Positions 24,260-39,527 of a stretch of DNA of 64,000 nucleotides are shown here, in pieces. The DNA is from Marinobacter mobilis (GTDB lineage: Bacteria > Pseudomonadota > Gammaproteobacteria > Pseudomonadales > Oleiphilaceae). The stretch is from NCBI RefSeq assembly GCF_900106945.1, contig NZ_FNNE01000003.1, positions 1-64,000 on the forward strand, read 5' to 3'. Numbering within the stretch: the stretch's first letter is position 1; the number at the start of each line of letters is the position of its first letter. Both the position numbers and the translations under genes were made by a program. Below the pieces are notes generated by a model that saw only the letters and a list, made by a program, of their open reading frames with translations, was not told the DNA's origin and did no database searches.

Positions 24260-27200
24260 ATGTCCCAGACTTTTGTACATCTCCGCGTTCACTCTGAATA
24301 TTCCATGGTCGACGGGCTGGTGCGTGTAAAGCCGCTGATCGGGCGGGTGGCTGAGCTGGGCATGCCGGCGGTCGGGCTGACGGAACAGTCCAACATGTGT
24401 TCACTGGTCCGTTTCTACAAGGCGGCCCTGGGAGCAGGGGTCAAACCGATCATCGGGGCGGACCTGTGGCTGGACAACGCGGACGATCCCGAGAGTCCGT
24501 TCCGGATTACCTTACTGGCGCGAAACCCGCAGGGCTATCTGCACCTGACCGAAATCATCTCCCGTGGCTTCACTGAAGGGCAGCGCTACGGTAAGCCGAT
24601 CGTCCAGAAAGAATGGCTGCAGGAAAAAGCAGCAGGGCTGATCGCCCTGTCCGGCGCTAAAATGGGTGACGTCGGCAAGGCGTTGCTGGCAGGCAAACCC
24701 GAACTGGCGCGGGAGCGGGCCGAGTTCTGGATGGCGTTGTACCCGGATTCCTACTATCTGGAGCTGCAGCGGACCGGCCGGGCCGGGGACGAAGACTGTC
24801 TTCATCTGAGCGTTGAGCTTGCCCAGGCGCTGGGCTGCCCGGTGGTAGCCACCAACGATGTCCACTTCCTCAATGCTGACGATTTCGAGGCCCATGAGGC
24901 CCGGGTGTGCATTGGTGAAAGTCGCACCCTGGATGATCCACGACGAGATCGCCGCTTCAGTGAGCAGCAGTATCTGCGCAGTGCGGAGGAAATGATCGAG
25001 CTGTTCGCCGATATCCCCGAAGCCATCGAAAACACAGTAGAGATAGCCCGGCGCTGCTCCGTCAAGGTGCGGATGGGCGAATACTTCCTGCCGAACTATC
25101 CCGTCCCGGAAGGGATGACCATGGATGAGTATTTCCGCAAGGCGTCCGAAGATGGTCTCGAAGCGCGGCTGGAGACGATTCTCAGCAAGGACGACCCGGA
25201 GTATGACAGCAAACGTCAGGCCTATTACGACCGCCTGAACTTTGAGCTGGACATCATTATCCAGATGGGATTCCCGGGTTACTTCCTCATCGTTATGGAC
25301 TTTATCCAGTGGGCCAAGAATAACGGCGTTCCGGTCGGCCCGGGGCGTGGCTCCGGTGCCGGCTCCCTGGTGGCGTACGTCTTGTTGATCACCGACCTGG
25401 ATCCGCTGGCATATGACCTGCTGTTCGAGCGATTCCTCAACCCTGAGCGGGTATCGATGCCCGACTTTGACGTCGACTTCTGTATGGAAGGCCGGGACCG
25501 GGTTATCGCCTATACGGCCGAAAAGTATGGTCGTGAAGCGGTCTCCCAGATTATTACCTTCGGAACCATGGCCGCGAAGGCGGTTGTGCGGGATGTCGCG
25601 CGGGTGCAAGGCAAGTCGTACGGGCTGGCGGACAAACTCTCGAAGCTGATTCCTTTTGAAGTGGGTATGACCCTGAATAGGGCCATTGAGGAAGAGCCCC
25701 AGCTCAAGGACTTCCTGGCGCAGGATGAGGAAGCCCAGGAAATCTGGGAGATGGCACTCAAGCTGGAGGGGGTGTGCCGGAATGCGGGTAAGCACGCCGG
25801 GGGCGTGGTGATCGCACCCACCAAGATCACCGATTTCTCACCGCTGTATTGCGATGACGAGGGCGGCAGTCTGGTGACCCAGTTCGATAAGGGGGATGTG
25901 GAAGAAGCGGGGCTGGTAAAGTTCGACTTCCTGGGATTGCGGACCCTGACCATCATCAAATGGGCGCTGGGAATGATCAACCCGCGGCGGGAGAAACTGG
26001 GCAAAGCTCCGCTGGATATCAGTGCGATTCCGCTCGATGATCCTGCTTCCTTTGAAATGTTGAAAAAGGCCGAGACCACGGCGGTGTTCCAGCTGGAATC
26101 CCGGGGCATGAAGGACCTGATCCGGCGTCTGCAACCGGACTGCCTGGAAGACATGATTGCACTGGTGGCGCTGTTCCGACCGGGGCCACTGCAGTCAGGG
26201 ATGGTGGATGACTTTATCGACCGTAAGCACGGTAAGGCACCTCTGTCCTACCCGCACCCCGATTACCAGTACGATGGCCTGCAGCCGGTACTGGAGCCTA
26301 CCTACGGGGTTATCCTGTATCAGGAACAGGTCATGCAGATCGCCCAGGTGATGGCAGGCTATACCCTCGGTGGGGCTGACATGCTGCGGCGCGCCATGGG
26401 TAAGAAAAAACCTGAAGAAATGGCCAAGCAGAAGGCTGGCTTTATTGAGGGCTGTGTCCAGAACAACATCAGTGAGTCGCTGGCGGAAAATATCTTTGAC
26501 CTGGTGGAGAAGTTTGCTGGCTACGGTTTCAACAAATCTCACTCTGCGGCCTACGCCCTGGTGTCTTACCAGACTCTTTGGCTCAAGGCGCACTACACGG
26601 CAGAATTCATGGCGGCGGTACTCACCGCCGATATGCAGAACACCGACAAGGTCGTTACCCTGGTGGAGGAGTGTCGTAACCTGAAGCTGGATCTGGTGTT
26701 GCCAGATGTCAGTACTTCAGAATTTACGTTCACGGTTAACGATGACGGCCAGATTGTCTACGGGCTTGGGGCTATCAAGGGATTGGGGGAAGGCCCGATC
26801 CAGAGTGTGGTGGAAGGGCGTGCCGAAGGCGGTCCTTACAAGGACCTGTTTGATTTCTGCAACCGTGTTGATTTGAAGAAGGTGAATAAGCGGGCCATCG
26901 AGGCGATGATCCGGGCGGGAGCCATGGATAAGCTGGGGCCGGGTCGGGCACAGCTGATGGCCAGCATAGACAAGGCACTGCAACAGGCAAACCAGCAATC
27001 CCGTAATGAGTCGGCCGGCATCATCGATATGTTCGGGGAGATGCTGACCGGCGGTGAAGGCGAAGACCTCTACGCTGATGTGGCTAACGTCCGTGAATGG
27101 CCAGAAAAGGCGCGCCTCAAAGGGGAAAAGGACACATTGGGGCTTTACCTGACCGGGCACCCCTTTGACGAATATGAACGCGAAGTACGGCGCTTTGTTC

Positions 27201-27742
27201 GCTGCTCGATTGCTGATCTGAAACCGAACAAGTCGCCGCAGCGGGTGGCTGGCCTGGTCGTGGCCCAGCGGACCATGAAAACCAAGTCCGGGTCTACCAT
27301 GTGCTTTATCACCCTGGATGACCGCAGTGGCCGTATCGAAGCGACGCTGTTTTCCGAGGCCTTTATTGAGCACCGTGAGCTGCTGGGCTCTGACCAGGTC
27401 ATCGTGGTCGAGGGGCAGGTCAGTCACGACGATTATTCCGGGCAGATGAAAATGCGCGTCAGCTCGGTGATGGATGTGGCCAGTGCCAGGCAAAAGTTCA
27501 GTCGGGGTCTCAAGCTGGCACTGGCGTCCAGTCAGTTGCAAAATGGCATGCTCGACAAACTGGATGGCATTCTGCGTCCCTATCGCTGTGAAGGCAGTCC
27601 GGTATGGATCGAATATCGCAGTGATCAGGCGCAAACACGCATTGAACTGGGCGAATCATGGCGAATTCAGCCAAATGATGAGCTGTTACTCGAGCTAAAA
27701 TACCTGGTAGGCGACCGCGCGGTTGAACTGGTCTATGATTGA
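24260..27742 (+). CDS. dnaE: DNA polymerase III alpha subunit DnaE
   Basis: This is the replicative polymerase, 1160 residues, the same length as the E. coli protein. The N-terminal PHP domain begins [16 protein letters not shown]. The palm carries the catalytic aspartates in [14 protein letters not shown] and the active-site block [16 protein letters not shown]. The C-terminal part has the helix-hairpin-helix and an OB-fold ([19 protein letters not shown]). Nothing is truncated. It precedes accA, as in many gammaproteobacteria. Confidence 0.99.
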   Translation: MSQTFVHLRVHSEYSMVDGLVRVKPLIGRVAELGMPAVGLTEQSNMCSLVRFYKAALGAGVKPIIGADLWLDNADDPESPFRITLLARNPQGYLHLTEIISRGFTEGQRYGKPIVQKEWLQEKAAGLIALSGAKMGDVGKALLAGKPELARERAEFWMALYPDSYYLELQRTGRAGDEDCLHLSVELAQALGCPVVATNDVHFLNADDFEAHEARVCIGESRTLDDPRRDRRFSEQQYLRSAEEMIELFADIPEAIENTVEIARRCSVKVRMGEYFLPNYPVPEGMTMDEYFRKASEDGLEARLETILSKDDPEYDSKRQAYYDRLNFELDIIIQMGFPGYFLIVMDFIQWAKNNGVPVGPGRGSGAGSLVAYVLLITDLDPLAYDLLFERFLNPERVSMPDFDVDFCMEGRDRVIAYTAEKYGREAVSQIITFGTMAAKAVVRDVARVQGKSYGLADKLSKLIPFEVGMTLNRAIEEEPQLKDFLAQDEEAQEIWEMALKLEGVCRNAGKHAGGVVIAPTKITDFSPLYCDDEGGSLVTQFDKGDVEEAGLVKFDFLGLRTLTIIKWALGMINPRREKLGKAPLDISAIPLDDPASFEMLKKAETTAVFQLESRGMKDLIRRLQPDCLEDMIALVALFRPGPLQSGMVDDFIDRKHGKAPLSYPHPDYQYDGLQPVLEPTYGVILYQEQVMQIAQVMAGYTLGGADMLRRAMGKKKPEEMAKQKAGFIEGCVQNNISESLAENIFDLVEKFAGYGFNKSHSAAYALVSYQTLWLKAHYTAEFMAAVLTADMQNTDKVVTLVEECRNLKLDLVLPDVSTSEFTFTVNDDGQIVYGLGAIKGLGEGPIQSVVEGRAEGGPYKDLFDFCNRVDLKKVNKRAIEAMIRAGAMDKLGPGRAQLMASIDKALQQANQQSRNESAGIIDMFGEMLTGGEGEDLYADVANVREWPEKARLKGEKDTLGLYLTGHPFDEYEREVRRFVRCSIADLKPNKSPQRVAGLVVAQRTMKTKSGSTMCFITLDDRSGRIEATLFSEAFIEHRELLGSDQVIVVEGQVSHDDYSGQMKMRVSSVMDVASARQKFSRGLKLALASSQLQNGMLDKLDGILRPYRCEGSPVWIEYRSDQAQTRIELGESWRIQPNDELLLELKYLVGDRAVELVYD

Positions 27743-27891
27743 TGGCGCATTTCATTACGTTTTCATTAAGAAATGCCGGAAATGGGCCGACTTATACCAA
27801 TGTCCGCTTTAGGGGTGCCGAAGGCGCTGCTATCGTTATCGTAACTTCTGGATTGGGGCGCTTTCCCTCAGCAACATATTGATGGAACATC

Positions 27892-28845
27892 ATGAATCCT
27901 AACTACCTGGACTTTGAACAGCCAATTGCCGACCTTGAAGCCAAGATTGAAGAGCTTCGTATGGTTGGTAACGATACCGATATCAACATCAGTGACGAAA
28001 TCAACCGCTTGAAGAGCAAGAGCGTCAGTCTGACCGAAAATATTTTTTCGGACCTTCAGCCTTGGGACGTCGCTCGTCTGGCTCGCCATCCCCGGCGGCC
28101 CTACACGCTCGATTACATTGAGCTGATGTTTGAAGACTTTGATGAACTGCACGGTGACCGCAAATACGCTGACGATCTTTCGATCGTGGGTGGTACTGCC
28201 CGCCTTGGCGGTAAGCCGGTAATGGTGATCGGTCATCAGAAAGGCCGCGAAGTGCGGGACAAGGTCAAACGCAACTTTGGTATGCCCCGTCCCGAGGGCT
28301 ACCGCAAGGCCCTGCGTCTGATGGAAATGGCTGAGCGCTTCAAGTTGCCGATCCTGACCTTCATCGATACGCCAGGAGCCTATCCGGGCATCGGTGCGGA
28401 AGAACGGGGCCAGAGTGAGGCGATTGCCTATAACCTGGCGGTGATGTCCCGTCTGAAGACGCCGGTTATTTCGACGGTGATTGGTGAAGGCGGCTCCGGT
28501 GGCGCACTGGCCATTGGTGTGTGTGACCATCTGTATATGCTGCAATACTCCACCTATGCGGTCATTTCGCCGGAGGGCTGTGCGTCCATCCTGTGGAAAA
28601 GCGCAGAATTTGCCTCCCAGGCCGCGGAAGCTATGGGCGTGACTGCTGATCGGCTGAAGGATCTCGGTCTTGCCGACAAGATTGTTTCGGAGCCTCTGGG
28701 TGGGGCCCACCGTAATCCGGAAGAGATGGCAAAATCTCTCAAGGAATCGCTGGCCGCCGGTCTGGACGAGCTGCAGCGGTTGCCGCTTGATGAGCTGGTG
28801 GCACGCCGTTACGAGCGTCTGACGCGTTATGACACGGGGCGGTGA
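27892..28845 (+). CDS. accA: Acetyl-CoA carboxylase carboxyltransferase subunit alpha AccA
   Basis: This 317-residue protein is the alpha half of the carboxyltransferase that moves CO2 from biotin to acetyl-CoA, the first committed step of fatty-acid synthesis. The family blocks [37 protein letters not shown] and [13 protein letters not shown] are all present, and the length is normal. Its last 17 bases overlap the start of tilS in another frame, implying coupled translation. Confidence 0.99.
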   Translation: MNPNYLDFEQPIADLEAKIEELRMVGNDTDINISDEINRLKSKSVSLTENIFSDLQPWDVARLARHPRRPYTLDYIELMFEDFDELHGDRKYADDLSIVGGTARLGGKPVMVIGHQKGREVRDKVKRNFGMPRPEGYRKALRLMEMAERFKLPILTFIDTPGAYPGIGAEERGQSEAIAYNLAVMSRLKTPVISTVIGEGGSGGALAIGVCDHLYMLQYSTYAVISPEGCASILWKSAEFASQAAEAMGVTADRLKDLGLADKIVSEPLGGAHRNPEEMAKSLKESLAAGLDELQRLPLDELVARRYERLTRYDTGR

Positions 28846-30181
28846 ACACCGTCCCCGAGACCTGTCCTGGCCTGATGCGCTGACCCGACCGGTTCAGGCG
28901 CTTCAGGCCGAAGCTTCTCTTCTTGTGGCGCTCAGCGGTGGCCTCGATTCCACGGTTCTCCTGCATACCGTTGTTCATTGCCTGTCTGGATCATCCGTCC
29001 GCCTTCGTGCTGTCCACATCAATCATCAGCTCCAGTCCAACGCTCGTGAAACCGAAGACTTCTGTCGCCAGTTATGCCAACAGCTGGGGGTGGACCTCGT
29101 TGTAGAGCGGGTGTCGGTGGCCGCCACCACCGGACCGGCAGCGGGTCTTGAAGCGGGAGCCCGCAATGCTCGCTATGACGTGTTTGAGCGGCTGATGGTG
29201 GGTGGCGACACGTTGCTGATGGCCCATCATCAGGATGATCAGGCCGAAACCATGCTGTTTCGTATGATTCGGGGGACCGGGCTGGCCGGGCTGGCCGGGA
29301 TTCCTGCACGCCGCCGTTTGGGGCGGGGCTGGCTGGTGCGGCCGTTTCTGGCGGTGTCCCGTGAGCAGCTTCATGGCTGGGCCCGTGAACTGGGGCTCGC
29401 GTGGCAGGATGATCCGAGCAATGACGATGAGCGTTTTGACCGTAATTTCCTTCGCAAAAGCATCATTCCCTTACTCAAGGAGCGCTGGCCGAACCTGCTG
29501 GTGCGGATGGATCGCAGTTCCCAGGCCTGTCGGGAAGGTGCCGAGCTGGCGCAGGCTCTGGCGCAACTTCGTTTGCAAAGCCTGTCTGGCCCCGAGGGCG
29601 AGCTGAGTATTGATGGCGTTCGTGCGCTTTCCCTGACGGAGCAGAAAAACCTGCTACGCTGGTGGATAACGCAATCGGGCTTCAGCGTTCCCGAGCGGCG
29701 TGACTGGGCCCAGGTGCTCGCAGATTTGCTTGAGGCGGGTGCAGATCGCGAGCCTGAGCTGCCGGGCGACGGTTTTGCCGTCCGGCGCTTTCAGGCTGCG
29801 CTTTATCTGGTGCGCGACCCCAAAATGCCGCTGGGCGATACCCGATTGTTGGAGCCTGATCATCCGCTGCTGTGGGGTGACTATCGTATTGTTCTGCAGA
29901 AGGCACAGCAGAAGGTTGGGGCAGGTACGCAAATACCGAGAATCCGGGTTGCCGGCAGGCAGGGGGGGGAGCGGATCCGGCCCTGTCCTCAGGGGCCCTC
30001 AAAGCCTCTGAAAAAATGGCTTCAGGATAAGGCGGTTCCGCCTTGGGAGCGGGCGCGGTTGCCGCTTTTGTCCATGGACGGTGAACTGATCGGCGTGGGT
30101 CAGATCTGGTTGTCGCCCGGGTTTCAGGGGGCTGCACCGGAGAGCGGCTGGCGGATAGTTGTGGAGCGGGAATTTGATTGA
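28829..30181 (+). CDS. tilS: tRNA(Ile)-lysidine synthase TilS
   Basis: This 450-residue N-type ATP pyrophosphatase attaches lysine to C34 of the minor tRNA-Ile(CAU), changing it to read AUA. The PP-loop SGGLDS is at residues 36-41. The [18 protein letters not shown] motif and the C-terminal TilS substrate-binding domain ([19 protein letters not shown]) are present. The start lies 17 bases inside accA; a later start would cut into the approach to the PP-loop, so I keep it. Confidence 0.97.
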   Translation: MTRGGEHRPRDLSWPDALTRPVQALQAEASLLVALSGGLDSTVLLHTVVHCLSGSSVRLRAVHINHQLQSNARETEDFCRQLCQQLGVDLVVERVSVAATTGPAAGLEAGARNARYDVFERLMVGGDTLLMAHHQDDQAETMLFRMIRGTGLAGLAGIPARRRLGRGWLVRPFLAVSREQLHGWARELGLAWQDDPSNDDERFDRNFLRKSIIPLLKERWPNLLVRMDRSSQACREGAELAQALAQLRLQSLSGPEGELSIDGVRALSLTEQKNLLRWWITQSGFSVPERRDWAQVLADLLEAGADREPELPGDGFAVRRFQAALYLVRDPKMPLGDTRLLEPDHPLLWGDYRIVLQKAQQKVGAGTQIPRIRVAGRQGGERIRPCPQGPSKPLKKWLQDKAVPPWERARLPLLSMDGELIGVGQIWLSPGFQGAAPESGWRIVVEREFD

Positions 30182-30226
30182 GAACGTGAGGCGGTTCTGG
30201 TAGTCTGGCGTCCCATCTTGAGATGA

Positions 30227-31897
<1,671 letters not shown>

Positions 31898-31908
31898 GTT
31901 CTGACAGC

Positions 31909-31936
31909 GCCGGCACGGGTAACCGTGCCGGCGTTT
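31909..31936 (+). terminator. Terminator after pyrG
   Basis: A perfect 10-bp GC-rich stem (GCCGGCACGG / CCGTGCCGGC) with a GTAA loop is followed by GTTTTG. It lies 12 bases past the pyrG stop and may be partial, since kdsA follows on the same strand after 46 bases. Confidence 0.75.
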
Positions 31937-31943
31937 TGATTAA

Positions 31944-32828
<885 letters not shown>

Positions 32829-32877
32829 GGGGTGGGTCAGTTTCCAGGTTTTGAACGTTTTTGACTTGAATAGATAG

Positions 32878-34191
<1,314 letters not shown>

Positions 34192-34229
34192 ACATCGCCA
34201 AACGTCTTAGTCTACGCTAGACTCTTAGG

Positions 34230-34277
34230 GCTGCTGATATCCCGGTGGGCGCGACTTGCCGGGATCAGCAGCTTTTT
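34230..34277 (+). terminator. Terminator after eno
   Basis: A long bulged stem (CTGCTGAT plus CCCGG pairing with CCGGG plus ATCAGCAG) is followed by TTTTT. It lies 39 bases past the eno stop, so ftsB probably has its own promoter between 34278 and 34354. Confidence 0.85.
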
Positions 34278-34354
34278 GTTGTTTCTGACTGGTAATACAG
34301 ACAGGGAAAACGGGTAACAGGGAAGTAAGTAGAAAAGGCACGAAGAGAAACGGG

Positions 34355-34627
34355 ATGAAAGTTCTTTGGTCCGTCATGGTGGTGGTTATCCTCCTCCTGC
34401 AGGTGCGTCTGTGGGTGGGTGAGGGTAGCTATGCCCAGGTTTGGGGGCTGCAGGACGCCATTGCCGAGCAACGGGCTGAGAACGCAACTCTGGCCGCCCG
34501 TAATGAACGTCTCTATGCCGAGGTCCGAAACCTTCAGAGCGAGCAGGGAGCGATTGAAGAGCGTGCCCGCATGAATCTTGGCCTGATCCGACAGGATGAA
34601 ACCTTCTACCTGGTGGTGGAGCATTAA
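34355..34627 (+). CDS. ftsB: Cell division protein FtsB
   Basis: This 90-residue bitopic protein has one N-terminal membrane helix (VLWSVMVVVILLLQVRLWV). A periplasmic leucine-zipper-like coiled coil follows (~28-62), and the conserved end is RMNLGLIRQDETFYLVVE. It forms the FtsQ-FtsB-FtsL complex that licenses septal peptidoglycan synthesis. The location between eno and ispD is the standard one. Confidence 0.97.
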   Translation: MKVLWSVMVVVILLLQVRLWVGEGSYAQVWGLQDAIAEQRAENATLAARNERLYAEVRNLQSEQGAIEERARMNLGLIRQDETFYLVVEH

Positions 34628-34674
34628 CCCCCTGATCCAGGCCCCTGGCTGAATCCAACACCTGACAAATCTCT

Positions 34675-35415
34675 ATGAATGACCCGCGCTTCTGGCTGGT
34701 GGTGCCCGCCGCTGGCATCGGTCAGCGAATGCAGGCTGACTGCCCCAAGCAATACCTTCGCATCCATAATCGATTTCTTCTCGATATCACCTTGTCCCGA
34801 ATGCTTGAGCATGACCTGTTTGCAGGTTGTATGGTGCCTCTGCACTCTGAAGATCGCTGGTGGCCAGAGACTGAGGCCAGTACCGATCGCCGGGTGGCGA
34901 CCTGTGAAGGAGGGCGCGAACGTGCGGACTCCGTGTTGCTGGCGCTCAAAGCCTTGGCTGGACAGGCACGACCCGATGACTGGGTGCTGGTCCATGACGT
35001 TGCCAGGCCCTGCTTAAGCTCTGCTGACCTGCTTCGGCTGGCGGAGCAGCTCAAGGATGATCCGGTGGGTGGTCTGCTTGCCGCACCGGTAACGGACACC
35101 CTGAAAATTGCCGGCGTCGGCCGAGAGGGTATTGAGGTCCGTGGCACCCAGGATCGAAGCCAGCTGTGGCGGGCGTTGACACCGCAGATGTTTCGTTTCG
35201 AACTGCTGCGTAAAGCACTCGAACGGGCAGAGCGGGCGGGACGGGTTGTGACCGATGAGGCGTCGGCGATCGAAATGGCTGGACACACCCCGCGGATTGT
35301 TGAGGGGCGGCCTGACAATATTAAAGTGACATTACCTGCAGATCTGAGCATGGCCGCGTTCATTCTTGGGCAGCTTGAGGCAGAGCGTCAGGTGGTAACA
35401 AAGGAACGGGAGTGA
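34675..35415 (+). CDS. ispD: 2-C-methyl-D-erythritol 4-phosphate cytidylyltransferase IspD
   Basis: This 246-residue enzyme joins CTP and MEP in the non-mevalonate isoprenoid pathway. The nucleotide-binding start VVPAAGIGQRMQADCPKQYL and the block WVLVHDVARPCLS match IspD. It is followed by ispF after 3 bases, giving the usual ispDF pair. No fusion of the two genes has occurred here. Confidence 0.98.
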   Translation: MNDPRFWLVVPAAGIGQRMQADCPKQYLRIHNRFLLDITLSRMLEHDLFAGCMVPLHSEDRWWPETEASTDRRVATCEGGRERADSVLLALKALAGQARPDDWVLVHDVARPCLSSADLLRLAEQLKDDPVGGLLAAPVTDTLKIAGVGREGIEVRGTQDRSQLWRALTPQMFRFELLRKALERAERAGRVVTDEASAIEMAGHTPRIVEGRPDNIKVTLPADLSMAAFILGQLEAERQVVTKERE

Positions 35416-35418
35416 CGG

Positions 35419-35895
35419 ATGCGAATTGGTCAGGGCTTTGATGTTCATGCGTTTTGTGAGGGGAGCGACGTGATCCTGGGTGGGGTCCGAATTCCCCACA
35501 GTCAGGCGCTCAAGGCGCACTCTGATGGTGATGTGCTGCTCCACGCCCTTGCCGATGCACTGTTGGGCGCAGTGGCATTGGGGGATATCGGGCATCTGTT
35601 TCCGGATACCAGCGCTGAATGGGCGGGGGCCGACAGTCGTGATCTGTTGCGCCGGGTTATGGCTCGTATAACCGAGGCGGGCTATCGGGTAGTTAATGTG
35701 GATTCCACCATTATCGCCCAGGCGCCCAGGATGGCGCCCCACGTGGACGCCATGCGGGCCAATATTGCCGCGGATCTCGGGATCGACATTGGCCGGGTCA
35801 GCGTCAAGGCGACCACCACCGAGCGTCTGGGTTTTACCGGCCGGGGAGAGGGCATTGCCTGTCAGAGTGTGTGTTTGCTGGAGTCTGAATCCTGA
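35419..35895 (+). CDS. ispF: 2-C-methyl-D-erythritol 2,4-cyclodiphosphate synthase IspF
   Basis: This 158-residue trimeric enzyme cyclises CDP-ME 2-phosphate. The metal ligands are in [11 protein letters not shown] (D8, H10) and [20 protein letters not shown], and [18 protein letters not shown] is the C-terminal signature. It shares one base with the truD start, so translation of the two is coupled. Confidence 0.98.
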   Translation: MRIGQGFDVHAFCEGSDVILGGVRIPHSQALKAHSDGDVLLHALADALLGAVALGDIGHLFPDTSAEWAGADSRDLLRRVMARITEAGYRVVNVDSTIIAQAPRMAPHVDAMRANIAADLGIDIGRVSVKATTTERLGFTGRGEGIACQSVCLLESES

Positions 35896-36956
35896 TGTCT
35901 GATCAAAACCGTTGGCGTCTGGACTGGCCTGTACCTGCACCGGGACGTATTGCCAGGGCGGTATTGAAAGTCTCACCCGCGACCTTCTTTGTCGATGAGG
36001 ATCTGGGCCTGCCTGGTTTTCCGGGCGACATTGCCACTCTGGATGCAATCCCGCTTGGTGGGGACGGGGAGCACCTGTGCCTGCGGCTCGAAAAGCGTGG
36101 CGATAACACCGATTATGTTGCCCGTGAACTGGCTGCGCTGGCCGGCTGTCGCCATCACGATGTCGGCTACTGCGGTCTCAAGGACCGCCATGCCGTCACC
36201 CGCCAGTGGTTCAGTCTGTACCGCCCCGGACAGGAGGAGGGCGACCGCGAGCTGATCGAGCGGATCAGTCAGCGTTGGACCGTGCTGGCGGGTCATCGCC
36301 ATGCCCGCAAACTGCGGCGGGGTGATCATCAGGGCAATGCGTTTGTGATAACCCTGACGGGGATTGAGGGTGACCAGGGCGCCATCGACTCGGCGTTGGC
36401 GCAGGTCAGGGCGCTCGGTTGCCCCAATTACTTCGGCCCTCAACGCTTTGGCCATGAGGGCGGCAATCTTGACCGGGCGATAGCCATGGATCCGAGGCGG
36501 TCCCGGTCCCGTGGGCGGCGTGGTCAATCTGCTCAAAACCGGGACGGCTTGTATTTCTCTGCGGCCCGCTCCTGGTTGTTTAACGAAGTACTGGCGGCTC
36601 GGGTAGAGCAGGGGAGTTGGCTTGACGTTATGGCAGGAGAGCCGGATCCTGATATGGCCACCGGCCCTCTCTGGGGTGACGGTGGTACGGTTGCGACAGA
36701 GGCCCAGGAAATACTGGAACGGGAGGTTGTGGCCGGTCATCCGGAGATGGAAAAAGTGTTTGCCAGCACGCGGATGAAACCCGAACGGCGCCCCCTCAAG
36801 CTGATGCCGAAGGAACTGAGCTGGCAGTGGAATGATGATGACTCGCTGACGTTACGGTTTGCACTGTTGCCTGGCCAGTTTGCCACGGCGGTTATCGGCA
36901 GTGTCTTTCGACTTTATGGTGCCGGTGGGGATTCCGGGGTCGCGGAAGACCGGTAA
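35895..36956 (+). CDS. truD: tRNA pseudouridine(13) synthase TruD
   Basis: This 353-residue enzyme isomerises U13 in tRNA-Glu. The catalytic Asp is D97 in GYCGLKDRHAVTRQWFS, the TruD signature, and PNYFGPQRFGHEGGNL is the second conserved block. The gene overlaps ispF by one base. It is followed by two strong hairpins before surE. Confidence 0.97.
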   Translation: MSDQNRWRLDWPVPAPGRIARAVLKVSPATFFVDEDLGLPGFPGDIATLDAIPLGGDGEHLCLRLEKRGDNTDYVARELAALAGCRHHDVGYCGLKDRHAVTRQWFSLYRPGQEEGDRELIERISQRWTVLAGHRHARKLRRGDHQGNAFVITLTGIEGDQGAIDSALAQVRALGCPNYFGPQRFGHEGGNLDRAIAMDPRRSRSRGRRGQSAQNRDGLYFSAARSWLFNEVLAARVEQGSWLDVMAGEPDPDMATGPLWGDGGTVATEAQEILEREVVAGHPEMEKVFASTRMKPERRPLKLMPKELSWQWNDDDSLTLRFALLPGQFATAVIGSVFRLYGAGGDSGVAEDR

Positions 36957-36969
36957 ACAGGGCATATTA

Positions 36970-37028
36970 GGCAGCTGCAAACAGCTGCCATTGAGTAGCA
37001 TTCCGACCGCCAGGCAATGACCTGGCGG
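36970..37028. other. Two perfect hairpins between truD and surE
   Basis: GGCAGCTG-caaa-CAGCTGCC (36970-36989) and CCGCCAGG-caatga-CCTGGCGG (37007-37028) are each 8-bp perfect stems, 17 bases apart. Neither has a T-run, although the second is followed by an A/T-rich stretch (ATAATAAAG). They could be RNA-stability or processing elements, or operators for surE. Confidence 0.5.
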
Positions 37029-37090
37029 CGATAATAAAGAACTATAGACCTGAACGGGGTCCTGCCCGTTCGTGGCTAGCGGAGAAAACT

Positions 37091-37840
37091 GTGCGTATTC
37101 TGTTGTCCAATGATGACGGTGTTCATTCACCCGGGCTGCTTGCCCTTTATGACGGGCTGAAAGACCTCGGGGTGCTGGAAGTGGTTGCCCCGGACCGTGA
37201 CCACAGCGGTGCCAGCAATGCGCTGACACTGAACCGGCCGTTGACGGTTGAGCAGCATCCTAACGGCTTCCGGTCCGTTGATGGCACGCCGACAGACTGT
37301 GTTCACCTGGCCGTTAACGGCCTCTTTGAACTGCCGTTCGATCGGGTGATTTCTGGCATCAACACCCACGCAAACCTTGGTGATGATGTTATTTATTCCG
37401 GAACGGTCGCCGCTGCGATGGAAGGTCGTCACCTGGGGTTGCCGGCCATTGCGGTATCACTGGTCAATAACGGCCACTATCATTACGAAACGGCTGCCCG
37501 GGTCGTTAAGTTGCTGTTGCAGCAGGAGCAGCCGCTGGTTCTGGGGCCCCGGAGTATCCTCAATGTGAACGTTCCCGACGTGCCGTGGAACGAGTTGAAG
37601 GGGTTCCGGGTCACACGATTGGGGCATCGGGGAAAAGCCGAAGGCGCGGTTCCGGTCACGTGTCCGCGGGGTAAGGCCCGTTACTGGATCGGGGCAGCCG
37701 GCGTTGGAGGTGATGCCGGCGAAGGAACCGATTTTGAAGCGGTTCTGGAGGGCTATGTGTCAATCACCCCGGTTCATGTGGATATGACTCGTCATGAGGC
37801 CTTGGGCACTCTGGAAGAATGGTTGGAGGGGGTGCGCTGA
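37091..37840 (+). CDS. surE: 5'/3'-nucleotidase SurE
   Basis: This 249-residue survival protein dephosphorylates nucleoside monophosphates and short polyphosphate. The metal-binding start [16 protein letters not shown], the [10 protein letters not shown] segment and [21 protein letters not shown] are all conserved. It starts a surE-pcm-DUF368 unit in which each stop overlaps the next start. The start codon is GTG, with GGAG upstream. Confidence 0.98.
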   Translation: MRILLSNDDGVHSPGLLALYDGLKDLGVLEVVAPDRDHSGASNALTLNRPLTVEQHPNGFRSVDGTPTDCVHLAVNGLFELPFDRVISGINTHANLGDDVIYSGTVAAAMEGRHLGLPAIAVSLVNNGHYHYETAARVVKLLLQQEQPLVLGPRSILNVNVPDVPWNELKGFRVTRLGHRGKAEGAVPVTCPRGKARYWIGAAGVGGDAGEGTDFEAVLEGYVSITPVHVDMTRHEALGTLEEWLEGVR

Positions 37841-38496
37841 TGGTTGCAGAACTTCAGGGGATTGGCATGACCTCCCGCCGCACCCGCATGCGACTGATCC
37901 AGCGCTTGCGTGACAATGGTATTGCGAATGAACGGGTGCTGGAAGTCATGGCCAACCTGCCGCGTCATATCTTCCTTGATGAGGCTCTGGCTCACCGCGC
38001 GTATGAAGATACAGCCTTGCCGATTGGCCACGGGCAGACCCTGTCCCAGCCCTACATTGTGGCAAAAATGACAGAGGAACTGATCCGTACCCAACCGTCC
38101 AGGGTTCTCGAGCTGGGTACCGGCTCCGGTTATCAGACGGCGGTGTTGGCTAATCTGGTGGATGAAGTCTACAGCGTTGAGAGAATCAAGCCGTTGCAGG
38201 ATCGTGCTCGGGAGCGTCTGCGGACCCTGTCGTTGCGCAATGTGTTTCTGCGCCACGCTGATGGCGGTATCGGTTGGCCAGAAAAGGGCCCGTTTGATGC
38301 GATCATCGTGACTGCTGCGCCGAAGGTGCTCCCGGATGAGCTCAAGGAACAGCTGGCCGATGGTGGTGTGATCATCGCCCCGATTGGCGAGGAATCGCAG
38401 ATGCTGATGCGCATAGAACGCAAGGGCGATGAGTTTGTCACAGAAGAAATTGAGCCGGTCAGATTCGTGCCATTGCTTGGGGGCGTGGTGCGATGA
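37840..38496 (+). CDS. pcm: Protein-L-isoaspartate O-methyltransferase Pcm
   Basis: This 218-residue SAM-dependent enzyme repairs isoaspartyl damage in aged proteins. The motif I sequence is [16 protein letters not shown] and the substrate-binding block is [16 protein letters not shown] moved the start to the ATG that overlaps the surE stop (TGATG), preceded by GGAGGGGG at 7 bases; an upstream ATG lies inside surE. Grouping with surE, nlpD and rpoS is the classic stationary-phase survival cluster. Confidence 0.98.
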   Translation: MVAELQGIGMTSRRTRMRLIQRLRDNGIANERVLEVMANLPRHIFLDEALAHRAYEDTALPIGHGQTLSQPYIVAKMTEELIRTQPSRVLELGTGSGYQTAVLANLVDEVYSVERIKPLQDRARERLRTLSLRNVFLRHADGGIGWPEKGPFDAIIVTAAPKVLPDELKEQLADGGVIIAPIGEESQMLMRIERKGDEFVTEEIEPVRFVPLLGGVVR

Positions 38497-39455
38497 ACGA
38501 ATCGGATGAAACCGGGCGGCACCAACGTCTGCCCGGTATCTTTGTGCGCGGTATGGCCATGGGCGCAGCGGATGTTGTGCCTGGGGTGTCCGGCGGGACC
38601 ATCGCGTTCATCACGGGTATCTACTTTCGCCTGTTGGCTGCGGTGAATGCCGTCCCGGTGGCGATTGTTACAGAGCTGTTCAGAGGGCGACTGAGGGAAT
38701 TCTGGGATCGCTGTGACGGCACTTTCCTGGTGTGCCTGCTCGCAGGAATCCTGACCAGCGTAGTGACCCTGGCATCGGTTATTACCTACGTGCTGGCGGA
38801 ATTCCCGGTGCTGATCTGGAGTTTTTTCTTTGGCCTGATCGTTGCGTCGGTCTGGCATGTATTTCGTCAGGTGCGCCAACGTGAATGGTCACTGCTGCTA
38901 CCTGTGGCAGCGGGCGCGGCATTCGCTTGGTGGATTACCGCTTTGCCGGCGGGCGAGGTGTCCCCGTCGGCACTGGTATTCCTTGCGTCCGGTGCACTTG
39001 CGATCTGTGCGATGATCCTGCCGGGTATCTCTGGCAGTTTCATCCTTCTGATCATCGGGATGTATGCGCCGGTGCTGGCGGCGATCAAGGGCGGAGAGAT
39101 CGGCATGCTGGCCCTGTTCGCTGCAGGCTGTGTCATTGGGTTGCTGTCTATTGCGCGGGTCCTGACCTGGGCTATCCATCACCACCACGACCGGGTTTTG
39201 GCGGTCCTGACAGGGTTTATGGTCGGTGCGTTGAACAAGGTGTGGCCATGGAAGGAAACCCTGAGCTGGCGAGTGAACAGTCACGGAGAACAGGTTCCTC
39301 TCGTCCAGAACAGCGTTTCTCCGATGCACTACGCTGACCTTACGGGCGTGCCATCACAGCTCATGCTCGCCATTCTCTGTGCTTTTGCGGGCTTTGCCCT
39401 GGTGCTGCTGATTGAGTGGCTTGGCCAGCGGGGAAACGCACCCGTAAAGGTCTGA
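38493..39455 (+). CDS. DUF368 membrane protein, probable undecaprenyl-phosphate translocase
   Basis: This 320-residue polytopic protein has about eight or more membrane helices. Its N-terminus carries the DUF368 signature [25 protein letters not shown], repeated in part as [16 protein letters not shown] near residue 175, consistent with an inverted repeat of the fold. DUF368 proteins (PopT) were reported as undecaprenyl-phosphate translocases that recycle the lipid carrier for cell-wall synthesis. The start overlaps pcm by 4 bases (ATGA). Its insertion between pcm and nlpD links carrier recycling to the envelope and stationary-phase genes. Confidence 0.9.
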   Translation: MNESDETGRHQRLPGIFVRGMAMGAADVVPGVSGGTIAFITGIYFRLLAAVNAVPVAIVTELFRGRLREFWDRCDGTFLVCLLAGILTSVVTLASVITYVLAEFPVLIWSFFFGLIVASVWHVFRQVRQREWSLLLPVAAGAAFAWWITALPAGEVSPSALVFLASGALAICAMILPGISGSFILLIIGMYAPVLAAIKGGEIGMLALFAAGCVIGLLSIARVLTWAIHHHHDRVLAVLTGFMVGALNKVWPWKETLSWRVNSHGEQVPLVQNSVSPMHYADLTGVPSQLMLAILCAFAGFALVLLIEWLGQRGNAPVKV

Positions 39456-39527
39456 GCGAGGTACCGTGGGGCGAGGTGCCGGTCGCGATCCTGGCGATAA
39501 GTGCAAAAGCTAAGTGTTACCGAAAGG

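Noticed and set aside
24512..25795. 427-codon open frame antisense to dnaE
   Set aside because: It lies wholly opposite the catalytic core of dnaE, has no recognisable domain and arises from the GC-rich third-position bias.
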